This document shows positions 35,342 through 45,639 of a DNA stretch of 64,000 nt, one piece after another. Location: the NCBI GenBank assembly GCA_010093605.1, contig MU004196.1, positions 1,549,767 to 1,613,766 of the forward strand, given 5' to 3'. The notes beneath the pieces were generated by a model. It worked only from the letters and a program-made list of their open reading frames with translations, had not been told where the DNA came from and ran no database searches. The DNA is from Lophium mytilinum (taxonomy: Eukaryota; Ascomycota; Dothideomycetes; Mytilinidiales; Mytilinidiaceae). Both the position numbers and the translations under genes were made by a program. Position 1 is the stretch's first letter. Each line of letters begins with the position of its first letter.

Positions 35342-36460
35342 TCATGTATTCGTCGGGGCGGAGTATCGGTCGATCCACTTGATGGCTTTCATACAAGGCG
35401 TCTCGGTATCGGTCTCATCAATAGAACCCATCTTTTTCTTCGACCCCTCTCCACACGGACTTCTTTGGACGACAGTGAGAAGTACTTGTGCTTTATCCCC
35501 GAGAATGTCAGGGTCGGCCAGCATCATTCGAAAGAAAGCCCAAACCGACTCGTACTGCCATCCCCAACGCAAGGCAACGCTCAAAATCTTGGTAATCAAA
35601 TCATACTTCCAATCAAGCGACCTCAGATGCTGGAGGAGAAAGGCAAGGAACGACCACCCGGACGTATCGCTGGGGTTCTTTAGGCACCACTTTTCCGTGT
35701 AAGTCGTGGCGGACTCGAGCATGCGTTGGAGGTGGTACACCCACGTATTCCCCTCGTCGTCAGTATTCTCGCGGCGGAGTTCGTGGATGATGACTGTGAG
35801 CATTGTCCTCGCATGCCGCCAAGCATAATAATTCTTGGGATGGCGCTCGCTGGCTTTGAAGACGCAACCTAATTCTGTTTGGATGACCGACCCGGTGAAG
35901 TCAAAGTCATCAGCAAGGTCTCGGTGTAAACGCAAGTGCGAGATGATGTAGCTGCGGTGATGCCAGAGAGTAGGAGATTTGGTCTGCCGATGCAGCGGAG
36001 ATGTTAAGATGCTATCCAGGAAATCGACTTCTCTCTGCAGGGCCACGGCTATAGGTTTCCGGTTCTCTTCTGAATATGCTTGTTTGATTTTGTCAATCCT
36101 TCTCTTGCGGAAGTTGGCGGCTGTGAGATGCTCTGGGTCGAATAAGAGGATAATGCGGGTTGATTCTAGGCACAGCTTGGACATGTGAGCTTGGGATGTT
36201 CCTAAGCTAAGCTGATATAAACTCACATCTTCGAGATCTGGGTCATGATTAGTGGCAAAGAACGATTGGCGAGCCTTCAGAAATGCCTGCGTCAGTATCT
36301 TCTTTGATACACCGAGGTTGATGCCATCCTGCAACGTCAAGGTATCCTCAGGCTGCAGCGCAGACGGGATAATCGCGATCTCAACAACGGAACGCTCGTT
36401 AGTGGTAAAGAAAGCGTTTAGTTCTTCATAGGCATCGTCCATCACACGCGATTTAACCAT
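35342..36460 (-). CDS. ECM9: Prenyltransferase alpha-subunit repeat protein (Ecm9/PTAR1-like)
   Basis: The frame holds repeats typical of protein prenyltransferase alpha subunits: SPTLWHHRSYII, HPKNYYAWRHARTM and NPSDTSGWSFLAFLL. This matches the Ecm9/PTAR1 group, which lacks the beta-subunit catalytic role and is of uncertain function. A likely 51-bp intron (36,226-36,176; GTGAGT donor, CTCAC branch site, CCAAG acceptor) is a multiple of three and has no stop, so the frame reads through it. Removing it joins DLED to LCLESTRI in frame. The start is taken at Met 36,460 (355 aa after splicing); Met 36,442 gives 349 aa. A longer upstream frame would run almost to the start of GET1 and is unlikely. 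Confidence 0.8.
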   Translation of the reverse strand: MVKSRVMDDAYEELNAFFTTNERSVVEIAIIPSALQPEDTLTLQDGINLGVSKKILTQAFLKARQSFFATNHDPDLEDVSLYQLSLGTSQAHMSKLCLESTRIILLFDPEHLTAANFRKRRIDKIKQAYSEENRKPIAVALQREVDFLDSILTSPLHRQTKSPTLWHHRSYIISHLRLHRDLADDFDFTGSVIQTELGCVFKASERHPKNYYAWRHARTMLTVIIHELRRENTDDEGNTWVYHLQRMLESATTYTEKWCLKNPSDTSGWSFLAFLLQHLRSLDWKYDLITKILSVALRWGWQYESVWAFFRMMLADPDILGDKAQVLLTVVQRSPCGEGSKKKMGSIDETDTETPCMKAIKWIDRYSAPTNT

Positions 36461-36624
36461 CCTAGATTCGTGGGATGGGTTAACGACGATGATGCCTGGC
36501 CTGGTGTTGAGTTCCCCAAGCGGAGATAATTCGGCCCCTCCACCTTTCACCTTCAGTCTCGAATTTATGACGCAGCCCCATCTATCACCTCCGCATCCCA
36601 CACTTCTCGACATCCACAACCACG
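36461..36624. promoter_or_regulatory. Shared divergent promoter, ECM9-like / GET1
   Basis: Only about 165 bp separate the two starts, which point away from each other, so both promoters must lie in or overlap this stretch. CT-rich runs precede the GET1 start. No specific binding motif is claimed. Confidence 0.55.
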
Positions 36625-37387
36625 ATGCCGTCTCTGCTACTTGTAGTATTCGTGCTACAGCTCGCCCTCCATCTTCTCAACAATGTCGGCGCAAGCTCCG
36701 TGAATCAGCTGGTACGCGCGCTCCCACCCATCCTCCCACTGAATCTACTGACACGAAACAGCTATGGGTCCTGTACAACAAGCTGCCCACGCCCACCGCC
36801 GCAGGGGCCAAAAAGCAAACGATCGCCAAACGCGAAGTGATCCGTCTAAAGCGCGAAATGGCGGGCATCTCAGCACAAGACGACTTCGCGCGGTGGGCGA
36901 AGGTGCGGCGGCAGCATGACAAGGCTGTTGCGGACTTCGAGAAGATTGGTATGCACTTATGCACTGACACTAGAAAGATCTATGCTAATGATGTGTGTTC
37001 GTGTTTTCAGACGCCAGCCTCCGCACCGCCCAAAACACCTTCAATACCACTCTCACCACTGTCCGCTGGGTCAGCACCACGGGGCTCCGCTACACACTAC
37101 AGTTCTGGTATACCAAGCGCGCACTGTTTTGGATCCCGCGGGGCTGGGTGCCCGGGTATGTGGAGTGGATACTGGCGTTTCCAAGAGCACCGAGAGGGAG
37201 TATTAGTATCAATGTGTGGGACGTGGCGTGCGCGAGTTGTGTGGCCTTGGTGAGCGAAGTTGTTCTCGCTGTGTGGGCGTTGGCAGCCAAGGACAAGGCA
37301 GCAGAGAAGGGCGCACAGAATCAGGAGGGGCTAGCCATGGCGATGCCTGCGATTGAGGGGAGGCGGAATGGGAAGAAGGAGCTGTAG
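36625..37387 (+). CDS. GET1: Get1, ER receptor subunit for tail-anchored protein insertion
   Basis: Three exons (36,625-36,711; 36,762-36,948; 37,011-37,387) with introns of 50 and 62 bp give 216 aa. The layout is that of Get1/WRB: a first membrane span right at the N-terminus (MPSLLLVVFVLQLALHLLNN), then a cytosolic coiled coil (about residues 45-100, with KREVIRLKREM and FARWAKVRRQHDKA), then RWVSTTGLRYTLQFWY, PRGWVP and FPRAPRGSISINVW leading into two further spans. In the GET pathway Get1 with Get2 takes tail-anchored proteins from Get3 at the ER. The C-terminus is a short basic tail. Identification is strong. Confidence 0.93.
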
Positions 37388-38510
37388 ATACAGCTATGGA
37401 CTTCAGTTTCACGATGTTACGATAGCGGCACAGATGCATCAATACACACACGAAACGATCTTTGAAAAACGATTGATTGTTCCCCTCCGGCAACATCCAG
37501 TCCACAGGTCTGTCTGCCACCGCTTGGGGTGCTTCGAATCATGATCAGAAAAATGAAGTGTTCGTTTTGAACGACTTGGAAAGTCGTTGAGGCCCCTCAA
37601 GCGGTGGGAAACAGATGTGCACCCGAGACTGACGTGGAACCACTTCTGAACCTCCTTCAATCCTGAATTCTCTATATACAGATGTCTCTCGCCTTTTAGA
37701 CGCAAAGTCCTCATAGCTGGAAAGCCAGGACCCAGCAACACGAGTGAGATGACCTTGGCAGGTCGTTGGGCTTATTCTTGGCGTACTTTTTGAACTCGTG
37801 AACTATGGGGAAGAAGTATCGCCGAGTCTTCGAAAGCGCCTGTATCCAGATCTACAAATTTCTACACGTCTAGCTTTTTCGCAGTATGCATCACCAATAT
37901 GGATGGGTTGGAAGGCGATAGGAGGCGAGGAGCAACTGTTTGTATCGCTATAGCTTGTGTGTCGTGTGAGATGGTTGGCGAAGTGGTTGGTGTGGGATGT
38001 AAAAGTTTGAGAGGCACAAGAGGATGCGAGAAAATTGGGTAGAGGAGCGGGCCGAGAGTTTTTGCGGTGAGGCTTGGCGCGCACGTGCCCACGCTCCCGC
38101 CCCCTGACTTCTGGCCGTAATCCCAGGGCATCTCCATCCACTTTCCTACACCAAACATAAGTATGTTTGATACGTATCAATGCCTCACATCTTGCAAGCG
38201 AAACATCTTTTCCAGCGTGATTCCATTCTTTTTTATCAACCATAGCTTGCTTTACATTATCCTATCAGAATTCCTCTTGCAATCGTCCATTGTCTATTCA
38301 ACTCGTCAGCTTTACTTGATTCTCACCAGTCTTAGTTCTTACACATCATCTCCTCCTCTTCGCAAATAGAGAGGGTGAATGGGAATAAACTCACGGCGCG
38401 TTCCTCATCCCAAACCGTGTCCTCCTACCCCCAAACGGCAGAATCCCCAACAGACTCTCTCTTACATATTTCGCGTCGCTTACGCTGCCTACGAGAAACA
38501 AGGCCTGTGG
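37388..38510. other. 1.1-kb spacer containing MITE copy 5
   Basis: No gene is supported. Overlapping minus-strand ORFs near 37,803-38,243 have low-complexity, shadow-like composition and no domain. Confidence 0.5.
37507..37617. mobile_element. MITE copy 5 (subfamily 2, about 111 bp)
   Basis: The inverted ends contain tctgccaccgcttggggtgc and, on the other strand, tttcccaccgcttgaggggc. The interior tcgttttgaacgacttggaaag is the reverse of the subfamily-2 core (ttccggtcgttcaaaaccg). The flanks read CA on the left and TG then CA on the right, rather than intact TA. Confidence 0.72.
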
Positions 38511-39831
38511 TTACGGATCGCGATCAGCAGTCACCTCTACGTTCGAGGAAAAGCAAGTCAAACGTACTAGGTGTGGCTCTCCACCTGGGAAGGTTCCAGG
38601 GGTACTCAGATGCCCAATCTGCTCAATCTGCGCGCGCAGGGCGTCTATGAGGATTTGAAATGCGGCGCTTAACAGACCTCTCAATGCATCACTAGTATCT
38701 GATCAGCGCCTCTAGTTCTAGGTATTGCATTTACTTACATTGACACATTGACCGCAACTCCATCGAAACTAATGTTCCACACCCCATTCTGCGTCCCAAA
38801 GTCCGTTAGTATCCTTCCCGTCTCCACACTGATAGTAATACCAAAGCGCTCATCGTTCTCGAAATCTGGGATTGCAGTCCGCAAAGTCGTGGACAAGAGC
38901 TGTTCGAGCTTCAATCGTATGTTCAAATCTGTCGCGTGGATTGCTTCCGTCGCATTAGCCTGACAGACACTCCCTCAGGCTAGAGTATGTACATACCACC
39001 CTCAGTAGTACATCTCCTTAACCCCTGGCCGAAGATTTGATAGCCCACCGTGCTCTATCGCCCAGGCCACCTATCATTAGCCAACCCTTTCGCTTTTGGT
39101 CTGTTCCGCCAGGGACTCACCACCCTCCCCTCCGAAACCACACCAACCACAAATGCATCACCGACCTACACGTCATTAGCTCCAAGCAAGCTCTGGTACC
39201 ATGTTGCAGTTTGGAGCAAGGCCGTAGCAATCACTCACGTTCAAGACCCTCTGTGGCCCAGAACTCCAACTCTGGACCATACACTTCGCCACCGCATCCA
39301 GCTCCCCCACCACCCTCACTTCAGCCGCACAAACCGACGCAATCCCATCCGCTACAAGCCTGTTCTTCATCGCCGCCGCCGCCAACTCCACCGGTGGTGG
39401 GCTCGAGAAGATCCACCTCGAAGCGAGTTTGAACGCGTCTAAGTCGATGGCCAGCGCGGTGCAGATGTGCGTGGTCACCAAAGCAATTAGAGGGCCGTAG
39501 CTGGTCGTGTATGGTGGTAGGGAAAGCAGGTCAAGCGCGTCGGCGGGATTGAAATGATGGGCAATTGGGGTGTTTGGGGCGCCGATGCTGCATTGGCGAT
39601 GTTCGTGCGCTGGGTTTCTACAAAGCGAGATATAGGTTACCCCGCCGGGCTGGGGGCGGGGTTGGGAGGCGGAGGAGCTGGAGATGGACGGGATGGAAGG
39701 GATGCTGTAGGCGATGTGGGCGATGCTGGAGGATGTTAGGAATACCGGGATTTGCGGGGAGAGAGGCGGAGGTACTTGGGCTCGCTAGACATAGCTATAA
39801 AGATAGGATTTGGTATTAGGGGTGATGACAT
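38511..39831 (-). CDS. Unknown 339-aa protein, six exons
   Basis: Proposed exons (minus) are 39,831-39,746; 39,677-39,239; 39,165-39,121; 39,070-39,023; 38,959-38,739 and 38,691-38,511, with introns of 68, 73, 50, 63 and 47 bp. All phases agree and yield 339 aa. The best supported parts are exon 2 (ALDLLSLPPYTTSYGPL, then an Ala-rich helix region), exon 5 (DLNIRLKLEQLLSTTLRTAI...FGITISVETGRI) and exon 6 (DALRGLLSAAFQILIDALRA). The first exon and the donor of intron 4 (GTTAAG) are less certain; intron 1 has an alternative in-phase acceptor 24 bp upstream. No signal peptide, membrane span or known domain is recognised. Function unknown. Confidence 0.6.
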
Positions 39832-40247
39832 AGCTGGATGTGAGATTTTGGAGGATGAGGTTTGAGCTTTTTACTTTCAAAGAACGAGGTGGAGGGCGTA
39901 GCGTTTGGATAAGAATGAGGGGTGAGACTTGGTTGAGGTGGGAGAATCCTGAGTGGTGATGTTCGAAGCACATTCCATCCCGACCTCGATGCAAGCGGAA
40001 TGTGTGGCGCTCATCGCCTCAAATGCTTGTTACTGTGGCTGAGGTCGGCTCAAGCTTCCAATGGAACCTTGGGGAGTAAGTATTTGCATATAAGGCGGAC
40101 GACAATTATCACCTCTACTTTCATCTACCCGTTGAGCCTCTTATATCCTACGCTCTCTTAATGCTTGCCACCATGCCTCTCGCTTCCTCTACTAGTCCAT
40201 CATCGTTGCTACATGCCCATTTCCAGCTACCAATCACCATTTAACCC

Positions 40248-40406
40248 ATGGAAACGCCGTCTAATACCGACCGCACTATTGGTCTGGGTCTAGAAGAGCT
40301 TTATATTGAAACCACCCCTCCCTCGTTCTTTGCGCCAGGATCGTCTTCTTCTTTCATTTCCAACCCACAGCCCTCTCGACCACCGACTAGAAAGCAACCA
40401 GGCTAG
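40248..40406 (+). CDS. Possible small ORF or first exon (52 aa)
   Basis: An ATG after a CT-rich leader and a TATA-like gcatataagg (about 40,087) opens a 52-aa frame beginning METPSNTDRTIGLG. Composition is Ser/Pro-rich. No domain is recognised, and no downstream exon could be joined with confidence. It could be a first exon, a tiny gene or chance. Confidence 0.2.
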   Translation: METPSNTDRTIGLGLEELYIETTPPSFFAPGSSSSFISNPQPSRPPTRKQPG

Positions 40407-41631
40407 ACCTGAATAACTCCCCAAGTCCCGATATCTCAGACTCCACCACAGACACGTGGTACAGCCTTTGAGGGATTGCGACTTGCCCACCCAACCCGCT
40501 GTCCACATCGCGAAGTTGGATTCTAGCTTTGCAGCTCCCATCACCACTTTCGTTTACTTCCCTCACGCCCCATGTACCCTCTTTCAGAACTGGGAGTTGG
40601 AGCCAATGGGCTTTTAGCCTCCGAAGGAGTTGGAAACCACCTAACAGACACCAGGCACTAACGTGCTCACATTCATGTAGAATGCTTGAGCTTTGAATCC
40701 ACCAGGGAAGAGATGGGCACAAAACACGTGAAGTACATGTGACTCATGCGATGCGCTACTAATCTAGGGATATAAAACCTTATTTTCATTCATCATTTCC
40801 CAAGAAGCGTGGCGTTCTAGCATCGCGTGCAAACCCGACACTCTGACCTTCCACGGTGTTGGTGCTGTGGGAGCGTCAGTTGCTCTAGCAAACGGATGCT
40901 AGGAGCAGACCATGGGAGCGGAGGGCGTGGGAGCAAATTGGAACGAGGGGGCACATAATAAATGGCTAGGAGGCTGTGAGTTCTCTGCAATAATGATAGT
41001 TAGCATCATCCATACAATTCACTACTTAGCAACCGTGGCCCCGTAGAGTGCCTACAATTTCCAACCACACATGTCAAATCATACCCCAACTTCCACAGCT
41101 GACCTCCACCACCGATGAGCTGAGGACGTCGTCAAGCCTACCCGCGCTCCGCCCTCCACAGGCCATAGGCAGGGGGGTCCTCCATATATGCCCCACTCCA
41201 TCAATTCGTTTCATGCTCTTTTTGGATCCCCAACCTCGCCTCATCAGTCTTTATCGACGTGCAGCTGATGCTGCCGCCATCCACATCGGGTTGGGTCGTG
41301 CGGGTGTTGCTCTCCCACGAACCTTCATTGATGTTCCCGTTCTGAACCTCCACATCATGCGACGCACTCGATATTTTCGATCTCCAAATCCCCTATCTGC
41401 TTCCATGGTGCTGAAGACTGCGGCGAAGAGGTTCTTATATCTCGGAGAGGGGTGGGGGCACCTGAGGCACGTGAGACGCAAAGGATGACTTCGCCCATGG
41501 AGTGGAGATGTCATATTTCTGGGCCATATTTCCAAAAATTGTTGGGGGATTCTGGACGGTGGTGCGAGTGTGTGAACCAATCCATGCAAGTTTCAAGCGG
41601 CCGAAGGCAAACGCGCCGTGGTGTCTAAGTA

Positions 41632-41753
41632 CACCGCCCTACCACCGTGTCAGGTGGCTTAGGGAGGTTTCCGGTTGGTCAAAACTGTAGAGATCCTCGG
41701 GGTCTGAGTGTGCAAACAGGAGTTGAGAGACTTCAGACGATGGTGCAAGTGTG
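41632..41753. mobile_element. MITE copy 8 (subfamily 2, 122 bp)
   Basis: The left flank is TA. Ends are caccgccctaccaccgtgtc and, on the other strand, cacacttgcaccatcgtctg. The core ttccggttggtcaaaactgt matches copy 7. Confidence 0.75.
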
Positions 41754-41813
41754 CAGACTATTCTCTACACGTTCCATAATCGCCGAAGGTAAAAGCATCA
41801 CGGCGTTTAGGCA

Positions 41814-41935
41814 CATCGCTCTGCTACCGTCTGAGGTGGCTCCGCTTGGTTTCCGGTCGTTCAAAACCGTACAGATCGTCGGAATTTGAGCTCGCGAGAA
41901 TGTACTGAGAGACGTCAGACGGCGGTAGAACGATG
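41814..41935. mobile_element. MITE copy 7 (subfamily 2, 122 bp)
   Basis: The right flank is TA; the left flank is CA. Ends are catcgctctgctaccgtctg and, on the other strand, catcgttctaccgccgtctg. The core ttccggtcgttcaaaaccg is shared with copies 5 and 8. Confidence 0.78.
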
Positions 41936-42104
41936 TAAAGCAGAAGCAGATTGAGAGTAGAAATTGAGACCCCTCTGGAATAGAGATACCCATATCTCCG
42001 AAACCACAAACGCCATACGCCAATCCCACGCCATTACCATGCCGTCTGAATGCCCCCGAACTGCTGAAGTAGCCCTTCCACGGCAACCCCGCCCATTTCC
42101 TCAT

Positions 42105-43701
42105 TCACACCTTCCCCCTTCCCCACCCCACCTTCATGGACCGCACGTAGATAAAGATGCCTGCCGCAATTACCAACACAACGGCACAAAACGTCCACCC
42201 CGCCAACAACGCCCGCTGCACAATTTCCATCTTATCCCCCGGCACTGCCTTCCCCTTCAGCGCCCCAGCAATCGGACTCCCCACCAACCCGCCAAACGCC
42301 GCAAGCGTGTACGCCATGCCCATCCGCGTGCCGATTTGGGACGGATCCGCGGTTAAGTTTGCTAATATAGCCGGACTTAGCGCCGTAAGCGCGCCAGAGA
42401 CGAATCCGTAGAGGCAGCTCACAGCCGATAGGGACCCCAGAGTAGTCGTCGCGTACAGGCAGAGGGCGAAGAGGGCGGCCAAGAGCGTACACGGTGTCAG
42501 TGTATTGAGGGCGCCCACGCGGTCGGCAATGTAGTTTGGAATCAGCCTCCCCACGAGGGCGCCGGCGTTCGCAATTGCGAGAAGGTAGAACGAAAAGGAG
42601 TCGGCTAGGCCGAGGAGGATGGCGTACTCGGAGATGTAGAAGTATGGGATGTAGACTGCTGTGATCATGAGGACGAAGCCGGCGGTGAAAATGGTGTACG
42701 GCAGGTCCCGGAAATGGTGGAGGTTGAAGGGCTTTGTGGGCCGTTTAGGGGGGCCGTCACGGAGGCGCATCACGGCAAGGCAGAAGGCGGTGGAGGCAAG
42801 CAGGAGGGCGGCGAGGATACGCACGGCCCAGGGGAAGCCGATGGAGTAGAATAGGTGGCGCAGCATTATGCTGTATGCGACGCCGGCTGTGGTTGCGTAA
42901 GTAGTGGGTTCATGATGCAGTACACTGTTCTGACGCCGTCTGAGGTGCTGCGAGGTGGTTTGAGGTTCGAGAAAACGAATGATGTCGGATTTCGGAAACC
43001 ACGTCGGGGCACCTCAGACGGTGTCAAACGGAAGTACACTCACCGATGTTGCTGCCAGCTGCTGCGATACCCGAACACAATGCCCTCCTCTTCTTGAACC
43101 ATAGTGGAATCACGGCCTGTGATGTGAGACCTAGCATGCCCATTCCGAAGCCTACAACCACGCCTTGTAGCAAGAACAACTGCCAATACTTGGTACACTG
43201 CGCCGTAAGCAGCATGCCCAGGACTTCGAGCACCATGCCAGCCACGATAAGGCTACGTAGATATCCGGCATCGAGTGCGACTCCGACAGGCGCACCAACG
43301 CCCATTGCCAGGAAAAGCTGGACGCTTCCGATCCAAGAGATAGAAGATGCGGACGAGGAGGGGAGGAGGACGTTCATGTAGTAGGCCTGGAAGACGCCGA
43401 AGGTATTGGTGAGGCCCCTGGTGTAAGGATTAGTGGGGGCTTTAGTTGAACATGGCGGCTGAGAGGGTGGAGGAGCTTACCAGGTGGCCGAGCACATGAT
43501 GCAACTTGCAACTACCTGCAGCCATGCGGTGAGGCCGTGATCCATGGGGGGGTCGTCAAGGGACTCTTCAGTGGCTTCTTTGGTGCCTTCTTGGACCACG
43601 GGGGTGACGGCGCCGCTCTCTTGGCCACCAGGCTTCAGCTTCATGGCAGAAGAAGCAGCGGAAGAGTCGGGATCGGTGGGATAGAGGGATGTGGATTGCA
43701 T
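42105..43701 (-). CDS. MFS transporter, monocarboxylate/MCH5-like family
   Basis: Exons 43,701-43,481; 43,417-43,044 and 42,886-42,105 (minus) give 458 aa, normal for fungal MCT-type transporters. After a hydrophilic N-terminus of about 50 residues come membrane spans matching the 12-span MFS fold, with GLTNTFGVFQAYYMNVLL in span 1, GMGMLGLTSQAVIPLWFKKRRALCSGIAAAGSNI in the first half, and GFPWAVRILAALLLAS and NAGALVGRLIPNYIADRVG in the second. The order and motifs fit SLC16/MCT-like permeases, whose fungal members move small acids, riboflavin or unknown solutes. Intron 2 (157 bp) contains a whole MITE. Met 43,701 is chosen because further upstream residues do not fit an MFS N-terminus. Confidence 0.9.
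42923..43034. mobile_element. MITE copy 6 (subfamily 2, 112 bp) inside an MFS intron
   Basis: TA dinucleotides flank it at 42,921-22 and 43,035-36. Ends are cactgttctgacgccgtctg and, on the other strand, cttccgtttgacaccgtctg, then gaggtgc on both sides. It lies 7 bp downstream of the intron donor. Confidence 0.85.
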
Positions 43702-44681
43702 CGGGAGTCTGATGAAGATGAGGGCACAGTAGGTGCAATTGATAGAATTGTTGTTGTAGATGAGTCGAGAACGAGAGGATGAGGTAGCGAGAGTGTCAAG
43801 ATACGGCCAAAGAAGAGAAGGCAATGCAGGTAGTGTTGCAGGTGAGGTAGCTTATCTATCGCGATACATGGCCAATAGTGGCGTCCTGTATCGGACTGTG
43901 AGGCCTCACTTCCTAAGACGTGGGCGCACAAACGCGGTTGCCGATTTCGGGACAGTTGGACGTTCTTGATAGCGATAACTGGGCGAACAACCACGAATCG
44001 TGCCATCGATCCGGTGTAGGCGTGTCTGGACTACTAGAAAGAGGTATCGTACGGTTGAGACAACTTGAAGTGGTGGTACGAAGAAAGCCTGATAGGCACA
44101 TGAAGGCACTGAACGAGCCCTAAGAGACCACAGAGCGTAGACGAATCGGACGCTTATACGGCTATTACTAGATGAAGGCCACGAAAGATCACGCTAGGGC
44201 CGCTTTTTTCCAGAGACACCCCTCTATGGTGACTGAAAACCAACACTTGGAAGCTCATGAGTCTCGTAAGGAACAGTAACTTACGTGATCCTTAGCTGAG
44301 AGAGGCACACAGGACATGAGAAAGGTGGCACTCGATTCCGCAGGTGTGCGCGTATGTTTGCCGCTGCTTGGAGTGCTTCAATGCATCCTCGAAAACATGA
44401 ACGAGACAGAAAATCTTAGCTTTGGGCTACATGGAAACTTGTTGAAGTACTTCAAACAATGGCAAACAGGTGTACAATGCACGAGACAGAGTGCTTGAGA
44501 GTGCCGCTTTTCCCTGTCAAGCGTGGAAGGATCCCTACTTTTAGTAGATGCAGACGCCGACCCGCTGGACATTCCTGATCGGACGTAACTCCCCGTCCAT
44601 TGGCACGTGTCTTCGAAGAGGGTATATTTACAAGTATACACTATTCTTACAAATGCCTCCCTAAATATACGCAAACTGGCC
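43702..44681. other. Spacer between the MFS gene and mS23, with MITE copy 2
   Basis: No gene is supported. It contains the upstream region of the MFS gene and the downstream region of the mS23 gene, both on the minus strand. Confidence 0.5.
44351..44472 (+). mobile_element. MITE copy 2 (subfamily 1, 122 bp)
   Basis: The right flank is TA. The right end on the other strand reads cacctgtttgccattgtttg; the left end reads cgtatgtttgccgctgcttg. The core cttagctttgggctacatgg is shared with copy 3 and, reversed, with copy 4. Confidence 0.8.
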
Positions 44682-45486
44682 TCAAGCACTCCTTTCCGGC
44701 AGCAGCGCTTGATCCTCCTCTTCCAGCGTGTCATCGAAGTCATCCAGCTCTTTCTCGTCTGGCGTCTCCTCCACCGGCCCGGTGTACATCTGGGCTGTTT
44801 GTTGCTTACGCTCTTCCGTCTGTTTGGCGGCCCACTCCTTCCATTGCTCGTATGCCTTGTCCTCCAACTCCATGCCGACCTCCAATGGGCCCTTTCCAAA
44901 GTATGCACCAGTGGCAAGAGCCTCCTCTTTTGCGATGCGTCGCCCGACCTCTTCTAGATGGCGGTGGTGGTAGAATTCGCGGCGGGCTTGGTCGTAGGCG
45001 GCGGATTGGGTCTTGAATTCGTTCGTCATGAGCCAGAGCTGGCGCTGGACCACGCTAGGGAGTGTTAGCATATATTCACAAGAGAAGAATGGGAGCTGCG
45101 AATAATGCATACCTCTCGCCATCCAATTTCTTCCCCGGCTGGACTATCCTGGACCAATTCCACCGCTTTGCATCACACCCGCTGCCCTCCAGTATGACCT
45201 TCGGCCTCGCTAGCTCCCATGGGTGATCGCCGTAAAAGTCGTCCCGCAGTGCGTCCTCGGGGAACTCCAGGGCCATGGGCTTGAACATTTTGCTGGGCTT
45301 CCGGCCCTTAACCGACTTGTGCGAGCCCGACTGCATCAGCGGCCGTACGAAGGGCTGTGAGGGCGGTATGTCGCCGGTCACGTCGTACCATAGTGGGCGC
45401 CGGGCGATGCGGTTGTTTTCGAAGAGGAGGCGTGCTGTGTCGCGCACGCGGAGGGGCCGGAAATCCTGAAGGTGTCGGCGGCCCAT
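44682..45486 (-). CDS. RSM25: Mitochondrial small-subunit ribosomal protein mS23 (Rsm25)
   Basis: Exons 45,486-45,113 and 45,054-44,682 (minus) with a 58-bp intron give 248 aa, close to the usual Rsm25 length. Diagnostic stretches are FRPLRVRDTARLLFENNRI, PLWYDVTGDIPPSQPFVRP, KPSKMF, DFYGDHPWELARPKVILE and, across the intron, GKKLDGESVVQRQLWLM. These match the mS23 family of the mitoribosomal small subunit. The C-terminus is acidic (DEKELDDFDDTLEEEDQ). Met 45,486 is chosen because the family starts directly with MGR-x-FRPLRV; the longer frame upstream is low complexity. It is divergent from a mitochondrial PPR gene. Confidence 0.92.
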
Positions 45487-45639
45487 GGCGGGCACTAGGG
45501 TGGAAATGAGGCAGTCGGTGGTGTTGCTGCTCCGTAGCGGATGAGGGCACTCGGGGTCTGCGCGGTGGCAGTCAATTGGCAGCGGGTGATGGCAGTGGTG
45601 ATGCTGGTGAAGCTGGAGGAGGAGAATGGCCGTGGTGTT

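Larger units (their letters stand above)
41558..41937. repeat. Tandem array, 182-bp unit, each with a MITE copy
   Basis: MITE copies at 41,632-41,753 and 41,814-41,935 are both 122 bp and lie exactly 182 bp apart. The 60 bp between repeat units are also related (gccgaagg, then cggcgttta/cgtggtgtcta). A fragment resembling the right end of a third unit (gacggtggtgcgagtgtg) precedes them near 41,558-41,577. Confidence 0.75.
39832..42104. other. 2.3-kb spacer with a MITE-containing tandem array
   Basis: No convincing gene. A short ORF begins at 40,248 and is listed separately at low confidence. Minus-strand ORFs near 40,387-40,722 and 41,251-41,589 have no domain or splice support. The segment 41,558-41,937 is a tandem array of a MITE-bearing unit. 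Confidence 0.5.

Noticed and set aside
36489-37253. 254-codon plus-strand frame as a single-exon gene
   Set aside because: It runs through two introns of GET1 in mixed frames; the three-exon Get1 model gives continuous family motifs.
42887-43043. MITE as an introner that created the intron
   Set aside because: About 43 bp with intact donor, branch site and acceptor remain after removal, so insertion into an existing intron is simpler.
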